Below, piece by piece: positions 1 through 9,176 of a DNA stretch of 64,000 bases. This DNA is from Anaerolinea sp. (lineage in GTDB: Bacteria > Chloroflexota > Dehalococcoidia > Tepidiformales > Tepidiformaceae): contig PNKC01000005.1 in NCBI GenBank assembly GCA_013822275.1, positions 1 through 64,000 on the forward strand, read 5' to 3'. The notes beneath the pieces are model-generated. The model did no database searches and was not told the origin of the DNA. It was given only the letters and a program-made list of their open reading frames with translations. Both the position numbers and the translations under genes were made by a program. Numbering within the stretch: position 1 is the first letter of the stretch; each line of letters starts with the position of its first letter.

Positions 1-23
1 GATTATTCTGTGACGAGCCCTTA

Positions 24-51
24 GCCGTCGGCTATCAGCCATCGGCCGTCA
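24..51. repeat. Heptanucleotide tandem array (GCCGTCG GCTATCA GCCATCG GCCGTCA)
   Basis: Four consecutive 7-nt degenerate units read directly. Confidence 0.8.
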
Positions 52-187
52 GCAACGAGCGCCCCCGGCGGTCTCGCCCGGGGCGTTTTGGTGTCCGAAG
101 GCACGCGAATCCGTGCCGCGCCCGCCAAAACAGAGCCCGGAGCGATCAAGCGACGGGTTTGATCCCCGCCACGACGGGTCTGGCCTT

Positions 188-215
188 CATTCCTCATTCC
201 CCATTCCTCATTCCT
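188..215. repeat. Heptanucleotide tandem array (CATTCCT CATTCCC CATTCCT CATTCCT)
   Basis: Four 7-nt units read directly. Confidence 0.9.
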
Positions 216-379
216 TCGCCTCGAACCACGCCCCACCAGCCGCCGCCCGCGCCACAAGTCCCGGAGGCTAAACGGCTCCGCTACCCGCTCCACCGTTTGC
301 CCCTCACGCCGCCCTCCTCAGCCGCACACGCTCAAACCGCGAAGAACCGCGATCGTTGACATGGTATTGTTCCCCAGTC

Positions 380-1537
380 ATGCCGAAACTCTTCACTCAG
401 CCAAATACAGGCGAGACGGTTGGACAACTCTTGATCGATGCGCTGACCGGCGGTCGCTGGCATGGCTTGCTGGCCGCGGTTGCATTTGCCAAGCGTTCCG
501 GCGTGGCGCACATCGAAGCCGCGCTCGAAGCATTCGCCCAGACCAAATCGGTTACGTTGGCGGTCGGTATCGACTTGCGCGGGACCTCAATTGAGGGCCT
601 CGAATCGCTGCGACGAGCCCTGCCTCACAACGGTCAGCTACTTGTCTTCCACAACGAAGCTCCCGCTCCCCATCCAAGTTTCCATCCAAAGCTCTATCTG
701 TTCTTCTCGACGGATGCCGCACTGCTAATCGTTGGTTCGAACAACCTCACCTACGGTGGGTTGTTCACGAACTACGAAGCCTCGGCGGTCTTCGAACTCG
801 ACCTGTCTCACCCGTCCGACGCGATGCTGTTCAAACAGGCGAAGGACATACTCGACGGATGGCTCTCGTCCAAGGTACTCGCGCTGCCCCTCGACGATGA
901 CCTCTTCCTTCAACTGACAAGGGCTGGGCGGATAGTGGCGGAGGCCAACAGTGGCAGCTCAGACCCCGACGATGACGGGAATACAGCGCCTTCTAGCGAG
1001 CTCGCCGAGTCACCGTTTGGCATCGAACCGGTGCGCGGTGCTCCCCGGAGTCGCACGAACAAAGCTGGCGGCGCGCGGCCACCATCATCGACGTCGCGGA
1101 CTGGGGCTCCGATGGTCCATCGGTGGGTGAAACAGTTGCCGGCGACAGATGCACAGCGTCCACCTCAGCCCGGCTCGAACCCCACGGGCAACATCCGCCT
1201 CACGCAGGCGGGTAACCCAATCGACTGGCGCACCTTCTTCCGCGAAGAGATGTTCGGCGCCGCGCCGTGGGCGTCCGAACTCGACCCCAAGGGACATCCG
1301 AAGGAAATCGCGGTCGTTCCGTTCGCCGTGAAGCTGGGCGGAAGCGCCATTCGGACCGTTCCACTCAAACTGGACCACGCACCACACCGAGAGGCAAAAC
1401 AGGGCAACCACGTAACGGTGCTCCACTGGGGAGCCTTGGCCCCTGATCTCGCTGCAAAGGACTACTCTGGCTACTTCCTGGTGCTTGAGAGCGGGCCTTC
1501 AGGCTACAGCCTCGAGCTTCGCGAAACGGCGCCTTAA
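380..1537 (+). CDS. PLD-like (HKD family) nuclease, restriction-enzyme type
   Basis: Motif FHPKLYLFF...GSNNLTYGGLFTNYEA matches the H-x-K...G-S-x-N PLD signature; long C-terminal region. Confidence 0.75.
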   Translation: MPKLFTQPNTGETVGQLLIDALTGGRWHGLLAAVAFAKRSGVAHIEAALEAFAQTKSVTLAVGIDLRGTSIEGLESLRRALPHNGQLLVFHNEAPAPHPSFHPKLYLFFSTDAALLIVGSNNLTYGGLFTNYEASAVFELDLSHPSDAMLFKQAKDILDGWLSSKVLALPLDDDLFLQLTRAGRIVAEANSGSSDPDDDGNTAPSSELAESPFGIEPVRGAPRSRTNKAGGARPPSSTSRTGAPMVHRWVKQLPATDAQRPPQPGSNPTGNIRLTQAGNPIDWRTFFREEMFGAAPWASELDPKGHPKEIAVVPFAVKLGGSAIRTVPLKLDHAPHREAKQGNHVTVLHWGALAPDLAAKDYSGYFLVLESGPSGYSLELRETAP

Positions 1538-1589
1538 AGCAGTCCTCCCACGATTGCGTCCACGCTCGACAGGCCGGAGACTTCGGCTG

Positions 1590-3221
1590 GTGAAGACGCT
1601 CGATCAAGTGACTGACGATAAGCTTCGCGGCGGCTTCTATACGCCGCCGGACCTGGTTGAGCTTTGCCTCTCTAGAATCGATTCCTTGGTTGGCACGGGG
1701 GATAGAGTTCGCGTCTTGGAACCCAGCGTCGGCGATGGTGCATTCATCAGAGGGCTGGCACGGAACCCCCTCGGCGATCGCGTTGAGCAAGTTGTGGCGC
1801 TTGAGGTCGATGACATCGAGGCAGACAAGGCCCGCTCTGAAGGCAACTGTACGTTTTTCCCCGTGAGTGTCCTGCTTGAAAGCGCAGTCCAGTGGGCTGC
1901 GCGCACCGAGGACTTGTTCGATGCCGCCGTGGGCAATCCCCCGTTCGTACGGTTCCAGTTCATCGGGGACTCCGACGTTTTGGCTGTGGAACAGCTGGGC
2001 ATGAGACTCGGTATCGAGTTCCGCGGCGTTGGAAATCTGTGGATTCCCGTACTGCTTGGCGCCGCTAGCAGAGTGAAAGTGGGCGGGGCTATTGCCTTTG
2101 TCGTACCAACGGAGCTGTTCACCGGAGTATCCGCCGGGGCTGCGCGACGATGGTTGCTAGCCAACTACAGTGAGCTCCGCATCGACCTATTTGAGCCCGG
2201 CTCGTTTCCAGGGGTTCTCCAAGAGGTGATCGTCCTCAGCGGGCGACGGGCCGCCACGAGGAACGAAGGCTCGGCGGCTGTCGAGTTTGTGGAGCACGAC
2301 CCGGGTCAGATTGAAGTTCACTGGTCCCACTCGCTAGAAACAACTGCCCGCCCATGGACCCAGTTTCTGCTTGCTCCAAGGCAACTCGCTGCCTATCAGA
2401 CTCTCCGGGAATGCCGCGCGTTTCAGCCCCTTGCCGCCTACGCCCGTATCGAGGTCAGCATCGTGACGGGGGCGAACGAGTTCTTTTCCGTCTCCCGAAG
2501 CGAAGTCCAGGACTACGGCCTCGAGCCCTGGGCCGTACCCCTTCTCCCTCGCACGCGCCATGCTGACGGCCTTCGGTTTACCATCGGCGATCACGAGTTG
2601 CTGCTTCAGTCCGGTGCGCCTGCCTGGCTGCTCAGTTTCGACGAGCACCGCCCCAATCCTCAAGAGCAGCCCAAGGCTCGCGCCTATCTAGAACGAGGGG
2701 AGCGACAGGATCTCCACAGGCGCTACAAGACCGGAATCAGGTCGCCTTGGTACCGGGTGCCGTCGGTATGGGCGGGGGCGCTGCTGTTGTCAAAACGCTG
2801 CCATCGATTCCCCAGGCTCATAGTCAACGAGGCGGAAGTGGTTACGACGGACACCATCTACCGTGGAGTGATGCACACCGCCCACATCGGGCGCGAGCCA
2901 GCTCTAGCCGGTAGCTTCCACAATTCTGCCACTCTTCTAACGGCAGAGTTGGAGGGGCGAAGTTTTGGCGGGGGGGTTTTGGAGCTGGTGCCATCTGAGG
3001 TCGCCCGCTTGCTGGTCCCCTTTACCAGTTTCACGAACGACGATCTGATTGGCTTGGACGCCATAGCTCGGGCGACCGATCAGGGGTCCGACGAGGAGTG
3101 CCTCATCGACGCGACCGATCAGTTGTTGCTACAGCGGGTTCCAGAGATCAGCGCCGATCTACTGGAATGCCTCCGAGGGGCCCGGCGTTCGCTACTTGGG
3201 CGGCGGCTGAAGCGCAACTGA
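1590..3221 (+). CDS. N6-adenine DNA methyltransferase, Eco57I-like class I MTase
   Basis: GGFYTPPDLVELCL, VLEPSVGDGAFIRGL (SAM motif I) and catalytic GNPPFVRFQF; GTG start inferred. Confidence 0.8.
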   Translation: MKTLDQVTDDKLRGGFYTPPDLVELCLSRIDSLVGTGDRVRVLEPSVGDGAFIRGLARNPLGDRVEQVVALEVDDIEADKARSEGNCTFFPVSVLLESAVQWAARTEDLFDAAVGNPPFVRFQFIGDSDVLAVEQLGMRLGIEFRGVGNLWIPVLLGAASRVKVGGAIAFVVPTELFTGVSAGAARRWLLANYSELRIDLFEPGSFPGVLQEVIVLSGRRAATRNEGSAAVEFVEHDPGQIEVHWSHSLETTARPWTQFLLAPRQLAAYQTLRECRAFQPLAAYARIEVSIVTGANEFFSVSRSEVQDYGLEPWAVPLLPRTRHADGLRFTIGDHELLLQSGAPAWLLSFDEHRPNPQEQPKARAYLERGERQDLHRRYKTGIRSPWYRVPSVWAGALLLSKRCHRFPRLIVNEAEVVTTDTIYRGVMHTAHIGREPALAGSFHNSATLLTAELEGRSFGGGVLELVPSEVARLLVPFTSFTNDDLIGLDAIARATDQGSDEECLIDATDQLLLQRVPEISADLLECLRGARRSLLGRRLKRN

Positions 3222-3320
3222 ACGCGGTGCCAACCGCCCCTCGGACGTAACCCCCGCCCCATGCCACCCTGCCCCCAAATGCCCGCGCAACCGCCCTCTC
3301 ACTCCCCCTTTGGCCGCCGC

Positions 3321-3371
3321 AACGGCGTTAACGTGTTCGAAACGCGTTCAAACGCGTTGAAAACGTGAAAT
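3321..3371. repeat. ~10-bp phased AACGYGTT array A
   Basis: AACGGCGTT / AACGTGTT / AACGCGTTCA / AACGCGTTGA / AACGTGAAAT at ~10-bp spacing. Confidence 0.75.
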
Positions 3372-3466
3372 CGCTCTTGGAGACGCACGTTCGGGGAGGC
3401 GCCCGCCGTCTCACTCCTCGTTCCCCATCCCCGGTGCCTTCCCCCCGAGCGACGCTAGCGCGCGCG

Positions 3467-3513
3467 AACGCGCACACAACGCGCACTAACGCGCGGAAAC
3501 GTGAAATCACTTT
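3467..3513. repeat. ~10-bp phased AACGCGC array B, ending like array A in AACGTGAAATC
   Basis: AACGCGCACAC / AACGCGCACT / AACGCGCGGA / AACGTGAAATCAC. Confidence 0.75.
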
Positions 3514-3620
3514 TCGCGCGCCCACGTTGCCCAACCCCGCAACCACTCGGAAGAGCCTCGGGTCCCGTGTGGTCACCATGTGGATACACGTGTGATGACC
3601 CATGTGGACGCCGTGTGGTC

Positions 3621-3656
3621 GCGTGTGCTTTTGTGCGTTTTCGTCGCACCACACGC
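3621..3656. other. Hairpin GCGTGTG-ctttt-GTGCG-ttttcgt-CGCAC-CACACGC
   Basis: Two stacked complementary stems separated by a 5-nt bulge. Confidence 0.6.
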
Positions 3657-3675
3657 GCGGCCCGGTCAGCCCAGG

Positions 3676-3703
3676 GCTGGAAGCCGGAAGCTGGCGGCTG
3701 GAA
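3676..3703. repeat. Heptanucleotide tandem array (GCTGGAA GCCGGAA GCTGGCG GCTGGAA)
   Basis: Four 7-nt units; followed by GGGCTCT x2 at 3718-3731. Confidence 0.8.
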
Positions 3704-3734
3704 GCCCCGTACCCCCAGGGCTCTGGGCTCTCTG

Positions 3735-4955
3735 CTACGTCACCCCACGCTCCGCGAATCCCGCGATCTCCGCCTCGCTGAAGCCCATCTCCGCGAGGAC
3801 CTCGGCGGTGTGCTCGCCCACCTCCGGGGCGTGGCGCGGGCCAACGGTGGCCAGGCCGTCGATGTTTATCGGGTGGTTGATGACCACCTTCGCGGGCACG
3901 CCGGGGCCGGTCGGCGGGACGACCATTCGGTTGGCGTACAGCTGCTCGTCGTGGAGCAGGTCCTGCATCTCAGCGACCAGCGTCACCGGCACGCCTTCCG
4001 CCCGGAAGATGGCCATCCACTCCTTCGCCGTCTTCTGGCGGAAGGTGGCCTTCAGTTCGGCGATGAGCGGGGCCGCGTTCGCCATCCGGCTTTCGAGGTT
4101 CATGAAGCGCGGGTCGGAAAGCATGTCCAGCCGCCCGGCCGCGACGAACAGCCCGTCGAGCTCCTCCTGGGTGCGGACCATGTAGAGCTGGAGGAGCCGC
4201 TTGTCCGCCGTTTCGAACAAGACACGATTCGGGCTCCTCGGTGGCGCGGAACCGTCATCACGGACCGGGAACTCGGCCTCCACCAGCGCCGCCTGGCCAA
4301 GACACGCGTTCGCCCAGAGCCCATTCGCGAGGAGGCTGGTGTGGACCTTCCCGCCCTTGCCGGTGCGTTCCCGCCGCATCAGGGCGGTGACGATGGCCGC
4401 GTACATGGTGACGGCAGTCGGGTGGTCGCCCATGCCGGGGACGGACATTCCCGGGGTGGCGCCCGGCGCGCGGACCATGTCCATCAGGCCCGTCCGCGCC
4501 CACCAGGCCACGCCGTCGAAGCCCTCGAGCTGAGCATCCGGCCCTTCTTCGCCGTAGGCCGTCAGCGAGGCGTAGATCATCCGCTCGTTCAGCGGCGCAA
4601 GGTCTTCGTAGCGAAGCCCCAGCTTCTCCCTCGTTGGGAACGGCTGGTTCGTGACGTAGACATCACACTCCTTGACGAGCCGGATGAGGATGTGGCGGGC
4701 CTCGGGAGTCTTGAGGTTGAGGGTGATGCTGCGCTTGTTGCGGCCGTCGGTAATCCAACAGTAGTTGACATCCGAGTTCGGGCTCAGCGGCCCGCCGGCG
4801 AGCGCGCGGAAGGGGTCGCCCAGGCCGGGGCTCTCCACCTTGATCACGCTGGCGCCGAAGTCGGCGAGGATGGTGGCGGAAACGGGCCCGGCAATCCAGG
4901 TGCCGACATCGAGCACCTTGAGGCCGGAGAAGATGAGGCCGGAGTCGTCTGTCAT
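3735..4955 (-). CDS. CaiB/BaiF family CoA-transferase (family III)
   Basis: GLKVLDVGTWIAGPVSATILADFGASVIKVESPGLGDPFR...; NKRSITLNLKTPEARHIL. Confidence 0.9.
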   Translation of the reverse strand: MTDDSGLIFSGLKVLDVGTWIAGPVSATILADFGASVIKVESPGLGDPFRALAGGPLSPNSDVNYCWITDGRNKRSITLNLKTPEARHILIRLVKECDVYVTNQPFPTREKLGLRYEDLAPLNERMIYASLTAYGEEGPDAQLEGFDGVAWWARTGLMDMVRAPGATPGMSVPGMGDHPTAVTMYAAIVTALMRRERTGKGGKVHTSLLANGLWANACLGQAALVEAEFPVRDDGSAPPRSPNRVLFETADKRLLQLYMVRTQEELDGLFVAAGRLDMLSDPRFMNLESRMANAAPLIAELKATFRQKTAKEWMAIFRAEGVPVTLVAEMQDLLHDEQLYANRMVVPPTGPGVPAKVVINHPINIDGLATVGPRHAPEVGEHTAEVLAEMGFSEAEIAGFAERGVT

Positions 4956-5042
4956 GGGCTGCCCCGGTGAGAGGAAGTGTGTGGCCGGACTGTAGCAGAA
5001 GCGGCAGGGGTTCGTTTCGAGGGCGCGCCGTACAATCCGTCC

Positions 5043-5510
5043 ATGCGCAGGTTCGAACTCTCAGCCTCAGTCGTCCTCTGGCGCGGCGACGAGGTCCTTG
5101 TCATGAAGCGCGGGGCGGCCGGGTTCGCGGGCGGGGGCTGGTTCATCCCCGGCGGCCACCTCGAAGCCGGCGAACGCCCGGACGAGGCTTGCGCCCGCGA
5201 GCTGTTCGAAGAGACCGGCATCGCAATCGACCAGGCGGCTCTGCGGCTGGTGGACGTGATGACCTACGACGCGGGGGGCACGACCGCCCACACCATCATC
5301 TATTCCGCGGACTGCCCTGGCGGGGCGGAGTGCGTCATCAACGATGAGCATGTCGCCGTCCGCTGGATGATGCCCGAGGCCTACATCGCCCGCTTCCTGG
5401 AGAGCACGATGCTGCGTTCGCGGGGCATCGCCGAGCCGGCCGTCGCGCTTGCCGAGGAGGTGGCGCGGGTGGTGCGTGCCGCCGCGGCTCTGCGCCTCGC
5501 GAGGGCTTAG
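5043..5510 (+). CDS. Nudix hydrolase
   Basis: Nudix box GGHLEAGERPDEACARELFEETGI. Confidence 0.92.
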   Translation: MRRFELSASVVLWRGDEVLVMKRGAAGFAGGGWFIPGGHLEAGERPDEACARELFEETGIAIDQAALRLVDVMTYDAGGTTAHTIIYSADCPGGAECVINDEHVAVRWMMPEAYIARFLESTMLRSRGIAEPAVALAEEVARVVRAAAALRLARA

Positions 5511-5974
5511 AACGGCTTGAAGATCGCCAGCCAGGCGAGCAGCGGCACGCTCAGCACGAGCAGCGTGCTGAAGACGATCGGCACGCGGTCATCGAGGATG
5601 GCGCGCAGCTCGGCCGTCTCCTCGCCCTTCTTGTAAGCAATAAGCGAAGCCAGCCGCGCGCGCCGCAGCCCGAACCCCAGCAGCGGCAGGCAGACGAAGT
5701 AGAAGAAGACGTAGAGGAGCGTGAGGGCGGCGAGCCAGCCGTCCGTCGCGAAGTTGTACTCCCGCGAAACGCCCCAGAAGAAGCCCGTGATGCCGGTCGC
5801 CATCGCGCCGGGAAGGAGGATGCGGGTCTCGTTGTTCGCGGCCTCCACCAGGCAGTACATCTGGTACCTCACGTCCTTCGTCGCCCAGGCCTTCAGGATC
5901 AGCGGGTAGGTCGCGCCAAGGCCGGCGCCGAGCCAGATCATGCTCAGGATGTGGATCATCCGCCACCAGTCCAA
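5507..5974 (-). CDS. DUF2269-like integral membrane protein
   Basis: Four hydrophobic segments; MDWWRMIHILSMIWLGAGLG start. Confidence 0.6.
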   Translation of the reverse strand: MDWWRMIHILSMIWLGAGLGATYPLILKAWATKDVRYQMYCLVEAANNETRILLPGAMATGITGFFWGVSREYNFATDGWLAALTLLYVFFYFVCLPLLGFGLRRARLASLIAYKKGEETAELRAILDDRVPIVFSTLLVLSVPLLAWLAIFKPF

Positions 5975-6191
5975 AGGGTCCCTCCGCGGATGTGCCGCTG
6001 CTCGCCAGACTAGCGCGCCGATGTGCTAGGTGCTTCCCCCTGGGCTGGATGCCGGGGTGCGCGCGCGACCTCTCACCTCCTTCTGCGGCGTTGGCACAGC
6101 GACCGCTCTCTTACGGTCGCGGCTCCGAGTCGCGGGCACTGCGTTCCGCCGTGGGCTACTATCCGGGCATAACAAGCGGAGGAATTCAGAC

Positions 6192-6944
6192 ATGAAGTTC
6201 GAAGACGTGAAGACGGTCGGCGTGCTCGGTGGTGGCATCATGGGCGGCGGCATCGCCCAGACGTTCTGTGTCGCCGGCTACAACGTGGTCGTGCGCGACA
6301 TCAGCGAAGAGGCGATCAACGCTACCCACGAAGCGATGTTCAACGGCAAGTGGGGCATCAAGCGCTCCGTCGAACTGGGCAAGCTGAAGTTCGACGAGGC
6401 GGTCGCCGCGATGGACCGGGTCACCCTCACCCGCTACCTGGAGGAGATGCACAACTGCGACATCGTGATCGAGGCGATCCCCGAGAAGCTGGACCTCAAG
6501 CAGGCCGTCTTCGCGGAACTCGACGCGGCCGTGAAGCCGGAAGCGATCTTCGCCAGCAACACCTCCGGGTTCGTCATCGAAGAGGTCGGCCGCGATGTGA
6601 GCGAGTCACGTAAGCCGCTCTTCATCGGCATGCACTACAGCAATCCGGTTACCACGATGAAGATGTGCGAACTCATCTACACCCCGCTGACCAGCCAGGA
6701 GACGATCGACACCTGCCGCCAACTGGCCGAGGCGACCGGGAAGGTAGTCTCCATGGTCAAGGACACACCGGGGACGTACGGCTTCCTCCTCAACCGCATC
6801 TTCGGCGCCGCCGCCCGCGAAGCGCGGGCCATCGCCGAGGCGGGTATCGCCACGAAGGAAGACATCGACAAGGCGATGATCACCGGCCGCAACTGGCCGT
6901 CAGGGTTCTTCGGCTCCCGTGGCGGCATCGGCAGGGAGTGGTAA
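6192..6944 (+). CDS. 3-hydroxyacyl-CoA dehydrogenase, short at the C-terminus
   Basis: VGVLGGGIMGGGIAQTFCVAGYNVVVRD Rossmann motif; ASNTSG; FIGMHYSNP. Confidence 0.88.
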   Translation: MKFEDVKTVGVLGGGIMGGGIAQTFCVAGYNVVVRDISEEAINATHEAMFNGKWGIKRSVELGKLKFDEAVAAMDRVTLTRYLEEMHNCDIVIEAIPEKLDLKQAVFAELDAAVKPEAIFASNTSGFVIEEVGRDVSESRKPLFIGMHYSNPVTTMKMCELIYTPLTSQETIDTCRQLAEATGKVVSMVKDTPGTYGFLLNRIFGAAAREARAIAEAGIATKEDIDKAMITGRNWPSGFFGSRGGIGREW

Positions 6945-6974
6945 CAGTCGTGCTCTCGAGGAGCGTGGGGATCC

Positions 6975-7466
6975 GTGATCCGTGACATCGAAGTCCGCCC
7001 AGCTGGCGCGAAAGGGCTGGGAGTATTCGCACGGCGCACGTTCCAGCCTGGCGAATTCATCTTTCGGCGCCGCCACGGCCGGGTTGTCTCAAACCGCGAC
7101 ATCCCGTCGCTGAGTGAAGATGAGCGCCGCCACCTCTGCGAGCTTGACTTCGAAACCAGCGCCGTGCTGCTGCCGCCTGGATGCTATCTGAACCACTCGT
7201 GCGAACCCAACGCTATGCGAAGTGGCGTGAAGGTATTCGCGTGGCGCCCCATCGCTGCGGGCGACGAAGTCACTATCGACTACCGGCTCAATGCCTTCGA
7301 CGACGGGGACCGTTGGCCGTGCGCATGCGGGTCAACTTCGTGCCCGGGGGAGGTGGAGGGCAGCTTCTTCGCACTTCCCCTCGCACGCCAGCGCGAGTAC
7401 CTGCGCTACGCGCCATCCTTCATCCGGAGGGAGTGGCGGCGACGACGGGCCCAAACCGCCTCGTAA
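6975..7466 (+). CDS. SET domain protein with post-SET cysteines
   Basis: GLGVFARR, NHSCEPNA, GDEVTIDY, CACGSTSCPG. Confidence 0.88.
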   Translation: MIRDIEVRPAGAKGLGVFARRTFQPGEFIFRRRHGRVVSNRDIPSLSEDERRHLCELDFETSAVLLPPGCYLNHSCEPNAMRSGVKVFAWRPIAAGDEVTIDYRLNAFDDGDRWPCACGSTSCPGEVEGSFFALPLARQREYLRYAPSFIRREWRRRRAQTAS

Positions 7467-7756
7467 CTCATTGGAAAACCCCGTCGGGGCCATTGGGAAA
7501 CCCTTCGTCCGTCCAGGAGAAACCCCACCTCACCCGGGCGGTACTCGTCCTCGACGGTCCGACCGCCGTCCGTCGTCTTGTAACCCGGAGATCCCCCGGC
7601 GCTTCCCCATGCGGTTTCCAAACCGGCCAGCGCCCCTTCGCGCCTTCTCCCCAATCCTGAAGTGGCCCCGAACGGGCGCCTTTCCCAACTTCCCCCAGCG
7701 CTCATCCATCACCGTCGTATCCTTCTGCCGGCATTTCTGTTCAGATGGAATGACTG

Positions 7757-9016
7757 ATGCTTGATGCAATAACGATCCACATCTCCGGGGGGACCGGAGG
7801 GAACGGCGTGGTTTCCTACCACCGCGAGAAGTTCGTGCCCCAGGGAGGGCCCGATGGCGGCGACGGCGGACGCGGCGGGCGCGTGTTCTTCCGCGCCGTC
7901 GATGACGTCTATACCCTCGAGCAGTACCGCTCGAAGAAGAAGTTCCGCGCGGCCAACGGCGGGAACGGCGGGACCAACCTCCGCACTGGCGCCCACGGCG
8001 AAGACCTCTATCTAACTGTCCCGGCCGGGACAGTGCTCCACGATGCGGAGACCGGCGACTTTATCGCTGACCTGGCGAAGCCGGGCGACGAGGTCCTGGT
8101 CGCGCATGGCGGCCGCGGCGGCTGGGGCAACAAGCGCTTCGCCACACCCACAAACAAGACACCCTCGTTCTCCCAGAAGGGCCACGAAGGCGAGGAACTC
8201 GATCTCCGGCTCGAACTGCGCCTGCTTGCCGATGTTGGCATCATCGGCCTGCCCAACGCGGGCAAGTCGACCCTCCTCGCAAACGTCTCCAACGCCAAAC
8301 CGAAGATCGCCAACTACCCCTTCACCACCCTCGAACCGATGCTCGGGGTCGTGAACGTGGCCTATGACCGGTTCACCCTGGCCGACCTGCCTGGTCTGGT
8401 GGAAGGCGCGAGCGAGGGCTACGGCCTCGGCTTCGAATTCCTCAAGCACATCCGCCGCTGCCGCGTCCTCCTCCATCTTATAGACAGCAGCTCGCCAGAC
8501 CCGGTGACCGATTTCGAACTGATTGAAGGCGAACTCCGCGCCTACGACCCCAAGCTTGATGAAGTGGTGCGCGTGGTCGCTGTTTCGAAAGCGGACCTGG
8601 ATCCCGCTGCCGCCGAAGAATCAGCGAACAAGCTCGTCGCCCACCTCGGCCAGCCGGTCCGTATCATCTCGGCGGACGAAGGCACAGGCACGACGGAACT
8701 GATGACCGAGCTGATGGCGCTCGTCAACGCAGAGAAGGCGAGAACTGTGGGCGAAGAGCCGGACGAGATCCCAGTCCTCCGCCCCCAATCCCGCGAGCGC
8801 TTCAACGTCCGCAAGGAGGGCGAAGGGCGCTTCGTCATCGAAGGCTACCGCCCGGTGAGCTTCGTCGAGATGATGGACACGGAGATGGCGGGCGCGCGCG
8901 ACGAGATCGACCGCCGCCTGGACCGCTGGGGCATCAGCCGCGCCCTCCGCCGCGAAGGCATCCAGCGCGGCGACACCATGGTCTTCGGCGAAGTCGAACT
9001 GAAGTGGGACGACTGA
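7757..9016 (+). CDS. obg: GTPase Obg/CgtA
   Basis: Gly-rich Obg fold at the N-terminus, GLPNAGKST, DLPGLVEGAS, C-terminal OCT domain. Confidence 0.97.
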   Translation: MLDAITIHISGGTGGNGVVSYHREKFVPQGGPDGGDGGRGGRVFFRAVDDVYTLEQYRSKKKFRAANGGNGGTNLRTGAHGEDLYLTVPAGTVLHDAETGDFIADLAKPGDEVLVAHGGRGGWGNKRFATPTNKTPSFSQKGHEGEELDLRLELRLLADVGIIGLPNAGKSTLLANVSNAKPKIANYPFTTLEPMLGVVNVAYDRFTLADLPGLVEGASEGYGLGFEFLKHIRRCRVLLHLIDSSSPDPVTDFELIEGELRAYDPKLDEVVRVVAVSKADLDPAAAEESANKLVAHLGQPVRIISADEGTGTTELMTELMALVNAEKARTVGEEPDEIPVLRPQSRERFNVRKEGEGRFVIEGYRPVSFVEMMDTEMAGARDEIDRRLDRWGISRALRREGIQRGDTMVFGEVELKWDD

Positions 9017-9041
9017 GGGGGCGTGTGGGCGGGTGCCTTTT

Positions 9042-9131
9042 TGAGGACACGAAGGCGCGAAGGCGCAAAGCTGCACGAAGATTTCTAGGGGACCCCTTGC
9101 CTCCCGGAATCGTCTTGACTTCGTGTCCTCA
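9042..9131. repeat. Palindromic CACGAAGG-type element
   Basis: TGAGGACACGAAG ... CTTCGTGTCCTCA 13-bp perfect inverted repeat with internal GCGCGAAG octamers. Confidence 0.75.
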
Positions 9132-9176
9132 TCCAGAGGCAAGCTCGCAGGGACAGCAACGCTGAGGGGGAGCAGC

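Noticed and set aside
3321-3660. CRISPR array
   Set aside because: Units are ~10 bp with no spacer architecture; not CRISPR.
3501-4970. 489-aa plus-strand ORF
   Set aside because: Antisense of the CaiB/BaiF gene; begins inside the phased repeat region.
7467-7756. Structured leader upstream of obg
   Set aside because: Short CCCC/GGGG pairings are expected at this GC; no convincing conserved-looking structure.
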